The position numbers were made by a program, and so were the translations under genes. DNA of 64,000 nucleotides from assembly GCF_026210795.1 (NCBI RefSeq), contig NC_089443.1, forward strand, positions 1-64,000, written 5' to 3'. This DNA is from Rhizophagus irregularis. Taxonomy: Eukaryota > Glomeromycota > Glomeromycetes > Glomerales > Glomeraceae. Under the pieces are notes generated by a model. It did no database searches. It saw nothing but the letters and a program-made list of their open reading frames with translations, and had not been told where the DNA came from. Shown piece by piece: positions 1 through 10,938 of this stretch (position 1 is its first letter; each line of letters opens with the position of its first letter).

Positions 1-757
1 TAACCCTAACCCTAACCCTAACCCTAACCCTAACCCTAACTCCTAACCCTAACCCTAACCCTAACCCTAACCCTAACCCTAACCCTAACCCTAACCCTAA
101 CCCCTAACCCTAACCCTAACCCTAACCCTAACCCTAACCCTAACCCTAACCCCAACCCTAACCCTAACCCTAACCCTAACCCTAACCCTAACCCTAACCC
201 TAACCCTAACCCTAACCCTAACCCTAACCCTAACCCCAACTCCTAACCCTAACCCTAACCCTAACCCTAACCCTAACCCTAACCCTAACCCTAACCTAAC
301 CCTAACCCCAACCCTAACCCTAACCCTAACCCTAACCCTAACCCTAACCCTAACCCTAACCCTAACCCTAACCCTAACCCTAACCCTAACCCTAACCCTA
401 ACCCTAACCCTAACCCTAACCCTAACCCTAACCCTAACCCTAACCCTAACCCTAACCCTAACCCTAACCCTAACCCTAACCCTAACCCTAACCCTAACCC
501 TAACCCTAACCCTAACCCTAACCCTAACCCTAACCCTAACCCTAACCCTACCCTAACCCTAACCCTAACCCTAACCCTAACCCTAACCCTAACCCTAACC
601 CTAACCCTAACCCTAACCCTAATCCCTAACCCTAACCCTAACCCCAACCCTAACCCTAACTCCTAACCCTAACCCTAACCCTAACCCTAACCCTAACCCT
701 AACCCTAACCCTAACCCTAACCCTAACCCTAACCCTAACCCTAACCCTAACCCTAAT
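1..757. repeat. Telomere, (CCCTAA)n
   Basis: Uninterrupted CCCTAA hexamers read inward from the first base, the C-rich strand expected at a left chromosome end (TTAGGG on the other strand). Sporadic variant units occur: CTCCTAA near 41, 241 and 661, CCCCTAA near 101, CCCCAA near 150, 234, 307 and 642, one short unit near 295 and one near 548. The array stops near 757, after which unique AT-rich DNA starts with TTCCGAAATCACGTGAT. Apparent Gly-Leu and Arg-Val reading frames here are repeat translations and not genes. Confidence 0.98.
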
Positions 758-1389
758 TCCGAAATCACGTGATATTGTAATTCTGGCCGACATTATGAAT
801 TTTGCTCAAAAATTATAAAAATTCTAGAAAAAAACTACAAATCAAATTTTTTACTATTAAATAATATAAAAAAGTAAATTACTACTATTAATACATCTTA
901 TTAAACGAATTTAACAGTAGTAATTTTATTTTTTTATAATCATTAAATAAAAAAAAATAAAATTTTAATTTTTTTTTTTAAATTTAAAAGAATACTTTAA
1001 AATTAATTTTAATAAAAACATCCTTTTTTTTTGTCGCTTCTCTATATACATATTATAGAACTTTTAAAAAAGATATATATTATATATATTTTTGCTTATT
1101 TTACAACTTTACTTAATAGCCAATTAAAATAGCGTTTTTGACTTTTATATATAAAATATTATGTTAATGTGATATTGCAATATACTTCAGATATAAGATT
1201 TAAACCCTTAATAAAATATAAATTATATTTATATTTTATAAATTATTAAACAAATTAATTGATTTTTTATTTTTATATAATTATAAAAATTCTCCGATAA
1301 ATAATTTCTTTTTATTGCGTATATATTTATATAAGTTTTATACATAAATTGATTTTTTTAAAAAATAATTTAAAAAATTAATTCTGATA
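758..1389. other. Telomere-proximal AT-rich spacer
   Basis: No gene is visible. The first 60 bases after the telomere carry a CACGTGA palindrome and the motif ATTCTGGCCGACATTATGAA; related ATTTTGGCC..ATTA motifs recur near 2220, 3335 and 10680, so the junction is probably the edge of a dispersed repeat. The rest is poly-A/T-rich low-complexity sequence. Confidence 0.6.
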
Positions 1390-2051
1390 ATTATAGAGTT
1401 CATCGAAACCTAATTTCCACCAACTTTTAAGCACATTAATTCTCTAATAGTTTCACCTTTTAAACTACATCTTTTTTGCGTAACTAAATCGGTACCACTT
1501 CGAAAAAATACGTTCTACAAGTACGGCGCTGTCGCTAAAAACAATAAAAATATATTATTAAATAATTAAAAATATTATTATAATAATGTTATTTTTAAAT
1601 ATTAACCCAATAGCTAAATAATCTAAAGCCATTTTAGAAAGATTTGGATAATTAACTTCTTGTACCTATTAAAAAAATTAATAAAAATAAGTTTATATTT
1701 AATAATATATATATTATAATTAAATTTTACAATAAAATTTACCTTCCACCATGCAAGACATCTGTCGATTTAGATATAATTGGTCTCTAAAATAAGATTT
1801 TAATTCATCATCCCGTTCAGTTTTTCATTTTTTGAAAATATGTGAAAGAAGATCGTCTTCTAAATTATCTGAAGACGCTAATATCTATATTATTTTTATA
1901 AAAATTATTCCATATATCTGTAACAATTTTTTTAGCTTCTAAAATATATTCAGCCTCCCAATCATCGTCATCATAATATTGTAATTTTAATCATTGATCC
2001 ATTGCTATTTAATAATTGCGAATAATAAATAATAGACTATTTCTATTTGTA

Positions 2052-2411
2052 CACAACGTGTGCGAAACACGGATCACGTGATTATTATCATATTCGGTGA
2101 TCTGCATAAAAATTTCCTTTTTGGGAAATTTGTGTAACGAATTTTCATTTTTACGGAGTAACAAAAATTGCCTTTTTTGGGTTGTGTAACGTTGCTCAGA
2201 TTTCCAAAAATGGAAATTACGGTAAATTTTGGCTGGAATTATAAAATTTGGCCGAAATTATTGGGCGTGACATATAATATGTGATAAATAAGGTTTTTCT
2301 TACTGAAGAAAATTCTAAGCCCCTAGAATAAATAGTAAAAATGGAAAACTAAAGGGTGTGTGACATGGGTGACAAATTAAAGTCACGTGATAAGTATTTC
2401 GCACACTAGTG
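2052..2411. mobile_element. MITE with TA target duplication, inside the hAT relic
   Basis: A 360-bp non-coding element flanked by TA (2050-2051 and 2412-2413). Its ends are inverted repeats: the left begins CACAACGTGTGCGAAACAC, and the right end reverse-complemented begins CACTAGTGTGCGAAATAC; both continue into TCACGTGA. TA duplication fits the Tc1/mariner/pogo superfamily. It lies between the coding blocks ending HIYIIAA and beginning LKLQYY of the hAT relic, so it inserted after that element did. Confidence 0.75.
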
Positions 2412-3044
2412 TATTTTAAGAAATTTTCTAAATAATAAATATAAATTTATAAAAATTATAAAATACACTTTTTGTAATTCAACTAACCTGCGGCAATTAT
2501 ATATATATGTCCACCAGTAGTAGGATAATATTCTTCAATTTTATTTTTTGCGGCAGTTGTCGCATTCTTAATTTCAATTCTTATATTATTATTATCAATA
2601 ATATCTTCTATTTTGTCTAATAGATAATTATATCGCAGGGGATGGTAAAGGCAAGAGTAGGATATAATTGACCAGTAATATAATCTGAACATATTTTAAA
2701 ATACTATATAAAATAAAATTCATAAAATATTAATAAATAATTATTTTTTTAAAAAACAATAATTATAATTTACAAACCTGCATTAGTGAATGAATTTCTT
2801 CAATAAGCTTCCATTCATTATCTGAAAATAAGTAATGTTTTAAATCTCTATCAGCCGAAGTGAAATTATGAAGTGCTTGTTAAAGTTTTAAAGCTCGTTC
2901 AATCATAATTTCTGTAGAATTCCAACGTGTCTTGATATCTGGGAGTAATTCAAGCTCTGGAAGTTCAATAGCAACACATTGCTGTTAAAAACGTTCTCTT
3001 CGTGGGATGCACGTATCCTTACTACTAATTTTCGAAGCCTAATA

Positions 3045-3465
3045 CAGTCGACTCCGGTTATAACGAACCTGTTTGTACCGAAACCTCGTTATACCGAATC
3101 ATAATTTCCAGAACCGATTTTTTATAAATAATTTCACTGGATATAACGAACTTTATAATAAAACACTATATAACGCATCCGAACTAAACTTAACCAGCCC
3201 CTATATATCAGCTATATAATAACTTTATACTTTCTATAACGAACGGTCATGTGACTATATAGTACCCGGCGCCAATTTTATATCGCAGAATTACTAGTAA
3301 TTTTTTCGAAAATTTATGTTAAAAGAAATTATAATTTTGGCCAGCATTACAAATTTGGCCTAAATTAGCCTATAAAGAAAACTAGTTCGGTATATTATAT
3401 AACGAATTCACTATATACCGAACTAAACCTTCCGAACGGAGTTCGTTATATCCAGAAATTGACTG
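3045..3465. mobile_element. pogo/Tigger-like MITE, TA target duplication
   Basis: A 421-bp element bounded by TA (3043-3044 and 3466-3467). The left end CAGTCGACTCCGGTTATAAC and the inverted right end CAGTCAATTTCTGGATATAA share the CAGTC start and the TATAACGAAC core characteristic of pogo/Tigger termini. TATAACGAAC-type motifs recur internally (near 3130, 3235 and 3400). There is no coding capacity, so it needs a transposase from elsewhere. It lies in the hAT relic; the CAGTC/TATA(A/G)CGAAC ends recur in the 37.2-kb MITE. Confidence 0.85.
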
Positions 3466-5079
3466 TATTAAATATTAATATAATAAAAAGAATAAATTTT
3501 AGTATTAAAACTTAAATTATATAGTATATTTATAATTAATAAATTACTTTATAAATAACACTCATTAATTCATTAGTAATTTCTCCAATATCTAAATTAT
3601 CATCATCATTCAAATCAGATATATAAAGATTTTCAACAGCTTTTTTTGCCGCTAAGTTAATGATGCGTGCGAAACATCTTACACGTTGATTGTTTGGATT
3701 AAACGAAATATTTTTACTACGTAAAGAACTAGATATTTTATTTAGCATAACATCCATATTTGACGCATTGTCGCACCCTATAGCTAAAAGCTAAAAATCA
3801 AAAAAAAATATTAAAAAAAATTAAAATTTCTAAACCAATATAATTACATACTTTTGTTTCTATATTAAAATCTTCCAAAACCTTCAAAAATTGTTGAGCA
3901 AGGTTTTCTCCAGAATGCTGTCCCGATAAAAGGCAAAAATCTAAAGTTAAACTTTGTAATTCACACTTTTTATTAATCCAATGAACAGATATACCAAGAA
4001 ATGGTAGTTGGTTTTTACTTGTCCAAGCATCTACTGTAAAAAAAAGCAAACCAGGAGTTTCCTATTTTTAAATTATATTATTATTAATATTTAAAAATAA
4101 TTAGTATAATTATTATTTATGCGATTACTAAATACTAACTTGTAATTCCAGGCGAACTTTATCTTTTACTTGCCTCAAAATTTTGCACTTAAATCTCTTC
4201 TTAATGTATTTGCCGATGGTACATTAACACTAGGCCACAAATATTTTACCATATTTTTAAATTCCTGACATTCGATTGCGATAAATGGTTGGTCATCTCG
4301 CACTACCCATTGGAGTAATTTTTTTTTTTGAAACCATGCTGTGTAGGCTTAAAAAAATAAACAAGTAAATGTTCTAATTAATACTGCTTATTGCATAATA
4401 TTTGTATTGAAAATTAAAATATTAAACTAACTTTTTCATTATTATTACTATTTGTTTTTTCAGATTCACCAAGAATTTCGCTATGGATTCTTTTAATATG
4501 TCTCCAAAGATTTGAGGTATTATCTCCAAAATCCTTCCTATTATTCAAACAATACAATTAATTTTAGATTGTAAATTTATAATATTAAAGCATGAAAATA
4601 TATACTTACGCACAATAGTCACAATACCAGCGACTTAGTTCATCATTGAATGTAAAATATTGATATACAGGGGATACTCTTTTTTTAACAGAACTTTCGT
4701 CATCTTTACCAATGTTAATGATACTATCATTGTTTGTATTATTAGAAGAATCTGATGATGACATTTTATAATTTTATAAAAAACAAAAAAACCAAATTAT
4801 TAATACAATAAAGTGAATAAACCCAACAAAATAATTTTTTTTTTTTATAAATGATTTTGAAACGTTTTTAAAAAAAAGAATAATATTAATGCATAAATCT
4901 GTATAACGATTCGTAATCGTAACCAAAATACTGAAAATAGCAATCTTCTTATCAAACATTTATTTAAATTTTTAATATGCATGCATAAAGTATAGTACGT
5001 ATAAATCATATGACTATACATTATTATTAGACCAATAGGACGAAAAATATAAAAGTAAATAGAGTAATTGTTGGATATC

Positions 5080-6900
5080 AAACTTTGTTAAATCCCAATT
5101 CCTGTATCTTAGATTATTCCATAATTGATAAATCCATCCACAATGATTTGGCATTTGTATCTCTTTTTCTATCCAGCTAATTTAACTAGTAATGAAAAAG
5201 TTGGGTAATATTTATGCACTCTTTTTATATGCAAAAATTCAGCATTCCACACCTTACTATTATTCAAGTATATATTGAATTAGAAGAGCTCAAAATAACT
5301 CCACTCATGGATGGTGTGAATCTTGGTACTTTAACACAATTTGGCAATTCTTAATGTAATATATTTACAAATCAATTAGACAAATTCATTGGCAAATTGA
5401 TTGATTTCAGAAAATGAGTTTCAACCATTTTTCATCTATTCTCAAAGCTTGCCAATCTCTACAACGTGCAGGAATAAGAAGGAGAGATGCTATTGTGAGT
5501 GCCAACTTCCCCATAAAACATATTTATATAGACCTTGAGGGTGATGTATCTAACTTCCAGGATTGTTCCTATTAAAAAAAAACCAAATAAAGGAACGTCA
5601 GTAACGTTTACTAACGTTCCCATAATAGAAAAAATGCCGACCACTACCATTCCATTAGTGGTTCGTATCTACAAGCGCCTCCAAAATGTAAAGATATTGT
5701 TATAACTACAAATACCTTATTTTCCGAAGTTTTAACCCGTCTCAAGTCTCAACTTCTTATTTCAGAGTTCCAGACCAAAATTCAAGTCCAGGAACCATTC
5801 TCTAAAGTAAAAAACGAAAAGGGACGTTAGTAACGTTCCGAAAGTATTATGGGTTATAGAAAAACAACAAATACTTTATTTTCCAACGGGTTTGTTTGCA
5901 GCTCCTCAAATTTTATCAACACCAAACTGATAAATGTGTTAACGTTCCCCGTCTTATATAATAAACTGTCTACTTTTTGAAGAAATACCAACATTAATAG
6001 TTTAAAAATCCTCTTCCGAAAATGGACCAACATTGCTACTTTGAACGTCCTCTTTCGAACTTCGAAGATGGAGGAACGTCGGTAAGTTCAACACCCTCAC
6101 CCTCCATAGAAATTATTTTGTTGATATGCTTCTTCACAAAAAAATACTCCAATTATTTAAACATCAATCACAGAATCTTCAGATCCTCCAGAAATACCGT
6201 TTCAAATTTTTCTCTCAATTCTTTCAGTTCTAGACATATGACATCAAACACGAACGATCCACAAAATCAACCAACAATAGATCCCTACGCTGCTCCAGGT
6301 ATGGCAACAAATAATAGTGTCGGAAATAATACATTTGAACCATTAAAAGAGAAAGGGAATACAAAAGGGCAAAGGGGAATACGAAAGAAATGGAAGGTAA
6401 TACGAAAGGAAAGGGTAAATACGAAATGGGAAAGAAAATACGAAAGGAAAAGAGGAATACGAAAGGGAAAGGGGAATACGAAAGGGAAAGGGGAATACGA
6501 AAGGTTCCGGGGTTTGGGGTATTCCTCACAATGCAAATCTAGTCGTTCTCTTTTATGAGACTCGGCGTTATTCTTTTTCTTCAAAATCGGAGAAGGAATT
6601 GTCTCTTACGTTTTAACAATACCCCATTCTCCCCTCGACTTGCCATTCCAGAGTTCCAGACGTCCAAGAACCGTTCCTAAAGTAAAAAATGAAAAGGAAC
6701 GTTAGTAATCGTTCCAAAAATAAAAAAATAACCACGAACTCTCATATTTACAGCACTCCGGTGTTTAGTTTATGTAGAGTTCCAGGCTAAATTAACTTTT
6801 TTAGCTATTCCCGGTAAAAAAAGTCGATCCGTTTTTTATATTCCATCCTTTTTCCGTAGAAGGCTCATATTTCCAGAATTAATAACCTTATATCAGGAAA
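5080..6900. repeat. Non-coding repeat region with GTAACGTT palindromes and a GGGAATACGAAA minisatellite
   Basis: No gene is supported. Two features stand out. GGAACGTTAGTAACGTTCC-type palindromes lie near 5590, 5822 and 6692. The last two sit in direct repeats about 870 bp apart, which also share the text CAGAGTTCCAGAC and TAAAGTAAAAAA. From 6350 to 6510 there is a purine-rich minisatellite with an approximately 15-18-bp unit around GGGGAATACGAAAGG. Reading frames across it (6022-6558 on plus and two on minus) are basic or hydrophobic repeat translations with no recognisable domain. Confidence 0.6.
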
Positions 6901-7324
6901 AATTTTGACATTTTTTCTAAGTCTTTTGTATAATAAATCTTCTTTCCATCCTTGGTATTACAAAAAATTCATAATTTTGGATATTCGAAACTTTTTCGTT
7001 AGAAAAGTCAGCACAAGTGACAGCTCCTCGTTTATTCAATGGAGCAGTTTGAGTTCACGGAATTTATCGAATTGTTTTCATTTTCCGTGAATGAATCCGT
7101 GAAAGGGTTATTTTTTACGGAGTTTTTACATAAAATTTTTTATAGGAATTCAGTTGTTTTAAATAAAAAATAGATTATCAACCGATCGGTAAATTGATTC
7201 GGCAAGTCATATGACTGATACCGATCTTTATGAATACTACGTAATTTGGTTATTGAAAATTTTTATTTTATAAATTTTTTTAATAAATAATTTAATATAT
7301 AAATTACATAAATTATAAAAAAAA
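6901..7324. other. AT-rich spacer
   Basis: No gene, RNA or element end is recognised here. A short 61-codon frame has no family features. Confidence 0.5.
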
Positions 7325-7470
7325 AAAAGCTTGCAAGCCGGCTTGAATAAGCCACGGCTTGGCTTAGCTTGAAATAAGCCGGCTTGATGGCTTATAAGTG
7401 AGATTCAAGCCGGCTTGATGCAAGCTGGCTTATAAGCCTTCAAGCCAGCTTGGCTTATGGGGAGCTTTAA
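7325..7470. repeat. AAGCCGGCTTG palindromic repeat block
   Basis: A dense run of AAGCCGGCTTG, CAAGCTGGCTTAT and GCTTGGCTTA units, many self-complementary, lies in an otherwise AT-rich area. It resembles in style the TGAGCC/GGCTCA blocks near 12.03, 14.3 and 42.2 kb, but not in exact sequence. It could fold into alternative hairpins; no protein or known RNA is visible. Confidence 0.7.
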
Positions 7471-8006
7471 GGTAATCGCGGGCTGTAGCAGGCTTTGAGC
7501 TGAGATTAGCACTAAAATAGCTGGATGGAAGGACTACGATACATATGTTACCTGTTGAAAGTCCTCCATGAAAGTAGGTGCTCTCTAAAGGTCGTAAAAT
7601 AAATTGAGTACCAGTATCATGCAATGGATTAAGGATGAGTAGGCGGCGTGTACCTAGCTTCAGATCAGCCTAAAATGGCCCAATGGGGGATGTCTTCTAA
7701 ATGGTGCTGTTACCTGAAGAATTAAGTACTCGGTATAATGGTTGCCCATGGAGATGATAGAACACAGACCCAAGATTAGTCTCATAAGAGGCAATGGGTG
7801 GTCTGGCCGTAAACACTAGCAAAGTAAAAAGACGATTTATCACCATAAGGGGGCGATCCTCCGGACAAATGCCTGCTACTTCGTCTGAGCCGGTCACTAC
7901 AAAGTATACCACTTGGGGTAAATAACTGTACTATCGGTGCTAGGTAATCGCGAGCTGTAGTGGCCTTTGAGTGAGACTTAGTACCTAAAATGGTGGTATG
8001 GAAGGG

Positions 8007-9219
8007 TAGAGATCCGCACGGGTACAGGTCAGGTCGGGTAATTTGTACGACCCGAACCAAAAAATTTTTATCGTGCCGGTCTGGTCGGGTAACCTGCTCC
8101 GACCCGACCTGACCCGTGCTGACCTGAAAGTATTCAGGTCATTTTTCTATAAAATAATATGAAAAAACGCCGTTTTGGCGATTTTTTTCATAAAAGAAGT
8201 GGAAAAAAATGCCGTTTCGGCATTTTTCCATTAAATAATATGAAAAAATGCCGTTTTGGCGATTTTTTTCATAAAAGAAGTGGAAAAAAATGCCGTTTCG
8301 GTATTTTTCCATTAAATAATATGAAAAAACGCCGCTTTGGCGATTTTTTTCATAAAAGAAGTGAAAAAAAATGCCGTTTTGGCATTTTTACATAAAATAA
8401 TATGAAAAAACGTTGTTTTCGCGATTTTTTTCATAAAAAAGTGAAAAATGCCAAAACGGCATTTTTCCATAAGATAAATGAAAAAATGCCGCTTTGGCGA
8501 TATTTTCATAAAAGAAGTAAAAAAATGCCATTTCAGCATTTTTCTATTAAATAATATGGAAAAATGCCGCTTTGGCGATTTTTTTCATAAAAAAAGTGGA
8601 AAAAATGCCGTTTCAGCATTTTTCCATTAAATAATATGAAAAAACGCCATTTTGGCAATTTTTTTCATAAAAGAAGTGGGAAAAAATGCCGAAACGGCAT
8701 TTTTCCATAAAATAATCTGAAAAAAAGCCGCTTTGGCGATTTTTTTCATAAAAGAAGTTGAAAAAAATGCCAAAACGGCATTTTTCCATAAAATAATATG
8801 AAAAAACGCCATTTTGGCGATTTTTTTTCATAAAAGAAGTGAAAAAAATGCCGAAATGGCATTTTTCTATAAAATAATATGAAAAAACGCCATTTTGGCA
8901 ATTTTTTTCATAAAAGAAGTGAAAAAAATGCCGAAACGGCATTTTTCCATAAAATAAAATGAAAACCGCCATTTTGGCGTATTTGTTTATAAAAAACAAT
9001 GCCGAAACGGCATTTTTTTCATAAGGTAACATGAAAAAACGCCGTTTCAGAGTATAAACATTTTTTTTGAGCTAAAGTATTCAGGTTGACAGGTCAATCG
9101 GGTCGGGTCAAACCTGTAACCCGACCTGATACCGGGTCACGAATTTGACAACCTGACCTGAATATTTCGGGTCAACCCGACGGGTCACCCGAATTGACCC
9201 TTACCCGTGCGGAGCTCTA
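8007..9219. mobile_element. Non-autonomous hAT-like element with 8-bp target duplication
   Basis: Flanked by TGGAAGGG at 7999-8006 and 9220-9227. The terminal inverted repeats are TAGAGATCCGCACGGGTA on the left and, inverted, TAGAGCTCCGCACGGGTA on the right, followed by GGGTCGGGT-type subterminal repeats on both sides. An 8-bp duplication with TAGAG ends is the hAT pattern. The interior has no transposase but a hairpin minisatellite. The homologous repeat unit at 9826 onward lacks the element and has one TGAAAAAG at 9880-9887, the inferred empty site. Confidence 0.9.
8154..9050. repeat. ~81-bp hairpin minisatellite inside the hAT-like MITE
   Basis: About eleven copies of a unit of roughly 81 bp. 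Each contains a GCCGTTTTGGC-type and a GCCGTTTCGGC-type stem joined by TTTTTTCATAAAAGAAGTG. Starts at about 8154, 8235 and 8317 give the period; later units are more diverged. Single units form short perfect stems, so the transcript or single strand would be highly structured. Overlapping frames on both strands simply translate the repeat. Confidence 0.92.
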
Positions 9220-9544
9220 TGGAAGGGTACTAGATGGTTGATGTTACCTGTCGAAAGTCCTCCATGAAAGTAGGTGCTCTCTAAAGGTCGTAAAATAAAT
9301 TGAGTACCAGTATCATGCAATGGGTATAGGATGAGTAGGTGGCATGTACCTAGCTTCAGATCAGCCTAAAATAGCCTGATGAGGGATGTCTTCTATAGTA
9401 GTGCTGTTACCTGAGGAATTAAATACTCGATATAATGGTTGCCCATTGAAGATGATAAGACACAGACCTGAGATTAGTCTCATAAGAGGCAATGGGTGGT
9501 TTGACCGTAAACACTAGCAAAGTAAAAAAATGATTTATGATCAA

Positions 9545-9725
9545 TAATAGCTAAATGGTCATCCTAAATGGTAAAGTTGAGGGTGCAATGTCTTAGTGGT
9601 AGTTAGACCTTTTGTTAGGTCTTAGGCCAATCAAGGTGTTCGTGCACAGAACAGGTAGCATGGTTATAGGGTTCGATTCCCTACTCTTTGGGTTCTGGTT
9701 AGTGATCCCTAATGGTTGATACTCA
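9545..9725 (+). repeat. SINE- or tRNA-like insertion with pol III box motifs
   Basis: This segment is present in repeat unit 2 but absent from unit 1, where the sequence passes directly to CACCATAAG. It contains GTCTTAGTGGTAG near 9590, resembling a tRNA A box, and GGGTTCGATTCCC near 9668, which matches the B-box/T-loop consensus with a short self-complementary stem. The boxes are about 75 bp apart, longer than in an intronless tRNA, and no full cloverleaf is seen. A tRNA-derived SINE or degraded tRNA-like sequence is the best reading. Confidence 0.4.
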
Positions 9726-10304
9726 CCATAAGAAGTAATCCTGGACAGATGCCTGCTACTTCCTGTCCGAGTGGTTACTACAAAATATACCACTTGGGGT
9801 AAACAACTGTACTATCGGTGCTAGGTAATCGCGGGCTGTAGTGGCCTTTGAATGAGACTTAGTACCTAAAATGGTGGTATGAAAAAGTACTAGATGGTTG
9901 ATGTTACCTGTCGAAAGTCCTTCATGAAAGTAGGTGCTCTCTAAAGGTCGTAAAATAAATTGAGTACCAGTATCGTACAATGGGTATAAGATGAGTAGGT
10001 GTGTGTCTGCAACTTCAGATCGTCTAAAATAGCCCGATAGAGAATATCTTCTATAGTGTTGCTGTTACATGAGAAATTAAGTACTCGGTATATGGTTGCC
10101 AATTGAAGATGATAGGATACAGACCCGAGATTAGTCTCATAAGAGGCAATGGGTAGTCTGGCCGTAAACACTAGCAAAGTAAAAAGACGATTTATCCTAT
10201 GGAGATGATAGGACACAGACCCGAGATTAGTCTCATAAGAGGCAATGGGTGGTCTGGATGTTAACACTAGCAAAGTAAAAAGACGATTTATAGCTCGTTG
10301 GAAT

Positions 10305-10665
10305 CACCTCATCAAGACAAATCGAATGGTAGTAAGCTCATCTCTCTATGATTAATATTGACAGAGTTATTACTTAAAAACCATTTAATATTTTTTAATT
10401 TTGGAAATTGATCTAGTGATTGGATTTCGATGTATCTTATACCATTAGATTCGTCTTATCAAGACGAATCGAATGGTAGTAAGATCGTCTTTCTAGGATC
10501 AATATTGGCAGAGCTATTACACAAAAACCATTAATATTTTTTTAATTTCGGAAATTAATCTAGTGATTGGATTTCGACATATTTTATACCATTAGAACCG
10601 TCTCATCAAGACGAATCGAATGGCGGTAAGATCATCTCTCTACGATTAATATTGGCGAAGTTATG
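10305..10665. repeat. 147-bp tandem repeat, ~2.4 copies
   Basis: ATCAAGAC(A/G)AATCGAATGG recurs at 10311, 10458 and 10605, a period of 147 bp. Each unit carries TCTAGTGATTGGATTTCGA and a (T/G)TTATACCATTAGA tail. There is no coding content. Confidence 0.9.
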
Positions 10666-10938
10666 ATACAATAAAGTTTTAAGTATAATTTTGGCTAAAA
10701 TTATGTTAATTTTTGGCCAGAATTATGATATACAAATATAAGAAATTTTTTATATAGTCACATCTTTTTATAATCACCAAATATGGACTGTCCCAAATGT
10801 GTGACTATAAAGAGAGTTGACTATATTGCTAATTATTAAACTTGCATTATAATTAAAAATAAAGGACCGATTAAGGAGTATATTACTATAAATATATTTG
10901 TATAATGAATAATAAACAAAGTTAATAAATGTTAAATA

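Larger units (their letters stand above)
1390..4764 (-). pseudogene. Decayed hAT transposase with BED zinc finger
   Basis: A minus-strand hAT transposase in pieces. The start at 4764 opens an acidic Ser/Asn leader followed by a BED finger: WYCDYC ends exon 1 near 4614 and NLWRHIKRIH lies in the next exon near 4490. TVDAWTSKNQLPFLGISVHW (about 3980-4040) is the typical first catalytic block. IKTRWNSTEIMIERAL (about 2890-2950) and, between about 1390 and 2010, LKLQYYDDDDWEAEYI, NYPNLSKMALDYLAIG and ELMCLK are the C-terminal dimerisation region. Stops and frameshifts break it, for example a stop before LKLQYY and a shift just before the final motif, and two MITEs sit inside. No target duplication was found for this copy. 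Confident as a hAT relic; exon limits are approximate. Confidence 0.85.
7470..10300. repeat. Imperfect direct repeats (three units plus a partial), GC-richer than flanks
   Basis: Units start at about 7470, 7945 and 9826 with GGTAATCGCG(G/A)GCTGTAG, and each runs through ATGAAAGTAGGTGCTCTCTA to ACACTAGCAAAGTAAAAA. A partial fourth copy covers about 10195-10290. Unit 2 is enlarged by two insertions: a 1,213-bp TIR element (8007-9219) and a roughly 180-bp segment with pol III-like boxes (9545-9725), both missing from another unit. Short frames in the units are not conserved as proteins. The original nature of the unit is not recognised. Confidence 0.8.

Noticed and set aside
36-647. Two minus-strand frames of alternating Gly-Leu and Arg-Val
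   Set aside because: Direct translations of the telomere hexamer.
6022-6584. A 178-codon plus-strand frame and two minus-strand frames
   Set aside because: They cross the purine minisatellite; the residues are repeat-derived and lack domain features.
8159-9032. Several Phe/Lys/Cys-rich frames on both strands
   Set aside because: They repeat with the 81-bp minisatellite period and exist in more than one frame; no independent coding signal.
8154-9050. CRISPR array
   Set aside because: Tandem units are contiguous with no unique spacers, the genome is eukaryotic, and the array lies within a TIR element.
9660-9690. Functional tRNA gene around GGGTTCGATTCCC
   Set aside because: No acceptor stem pairing or correctly spaced A box; better read as SINE-like or relic.
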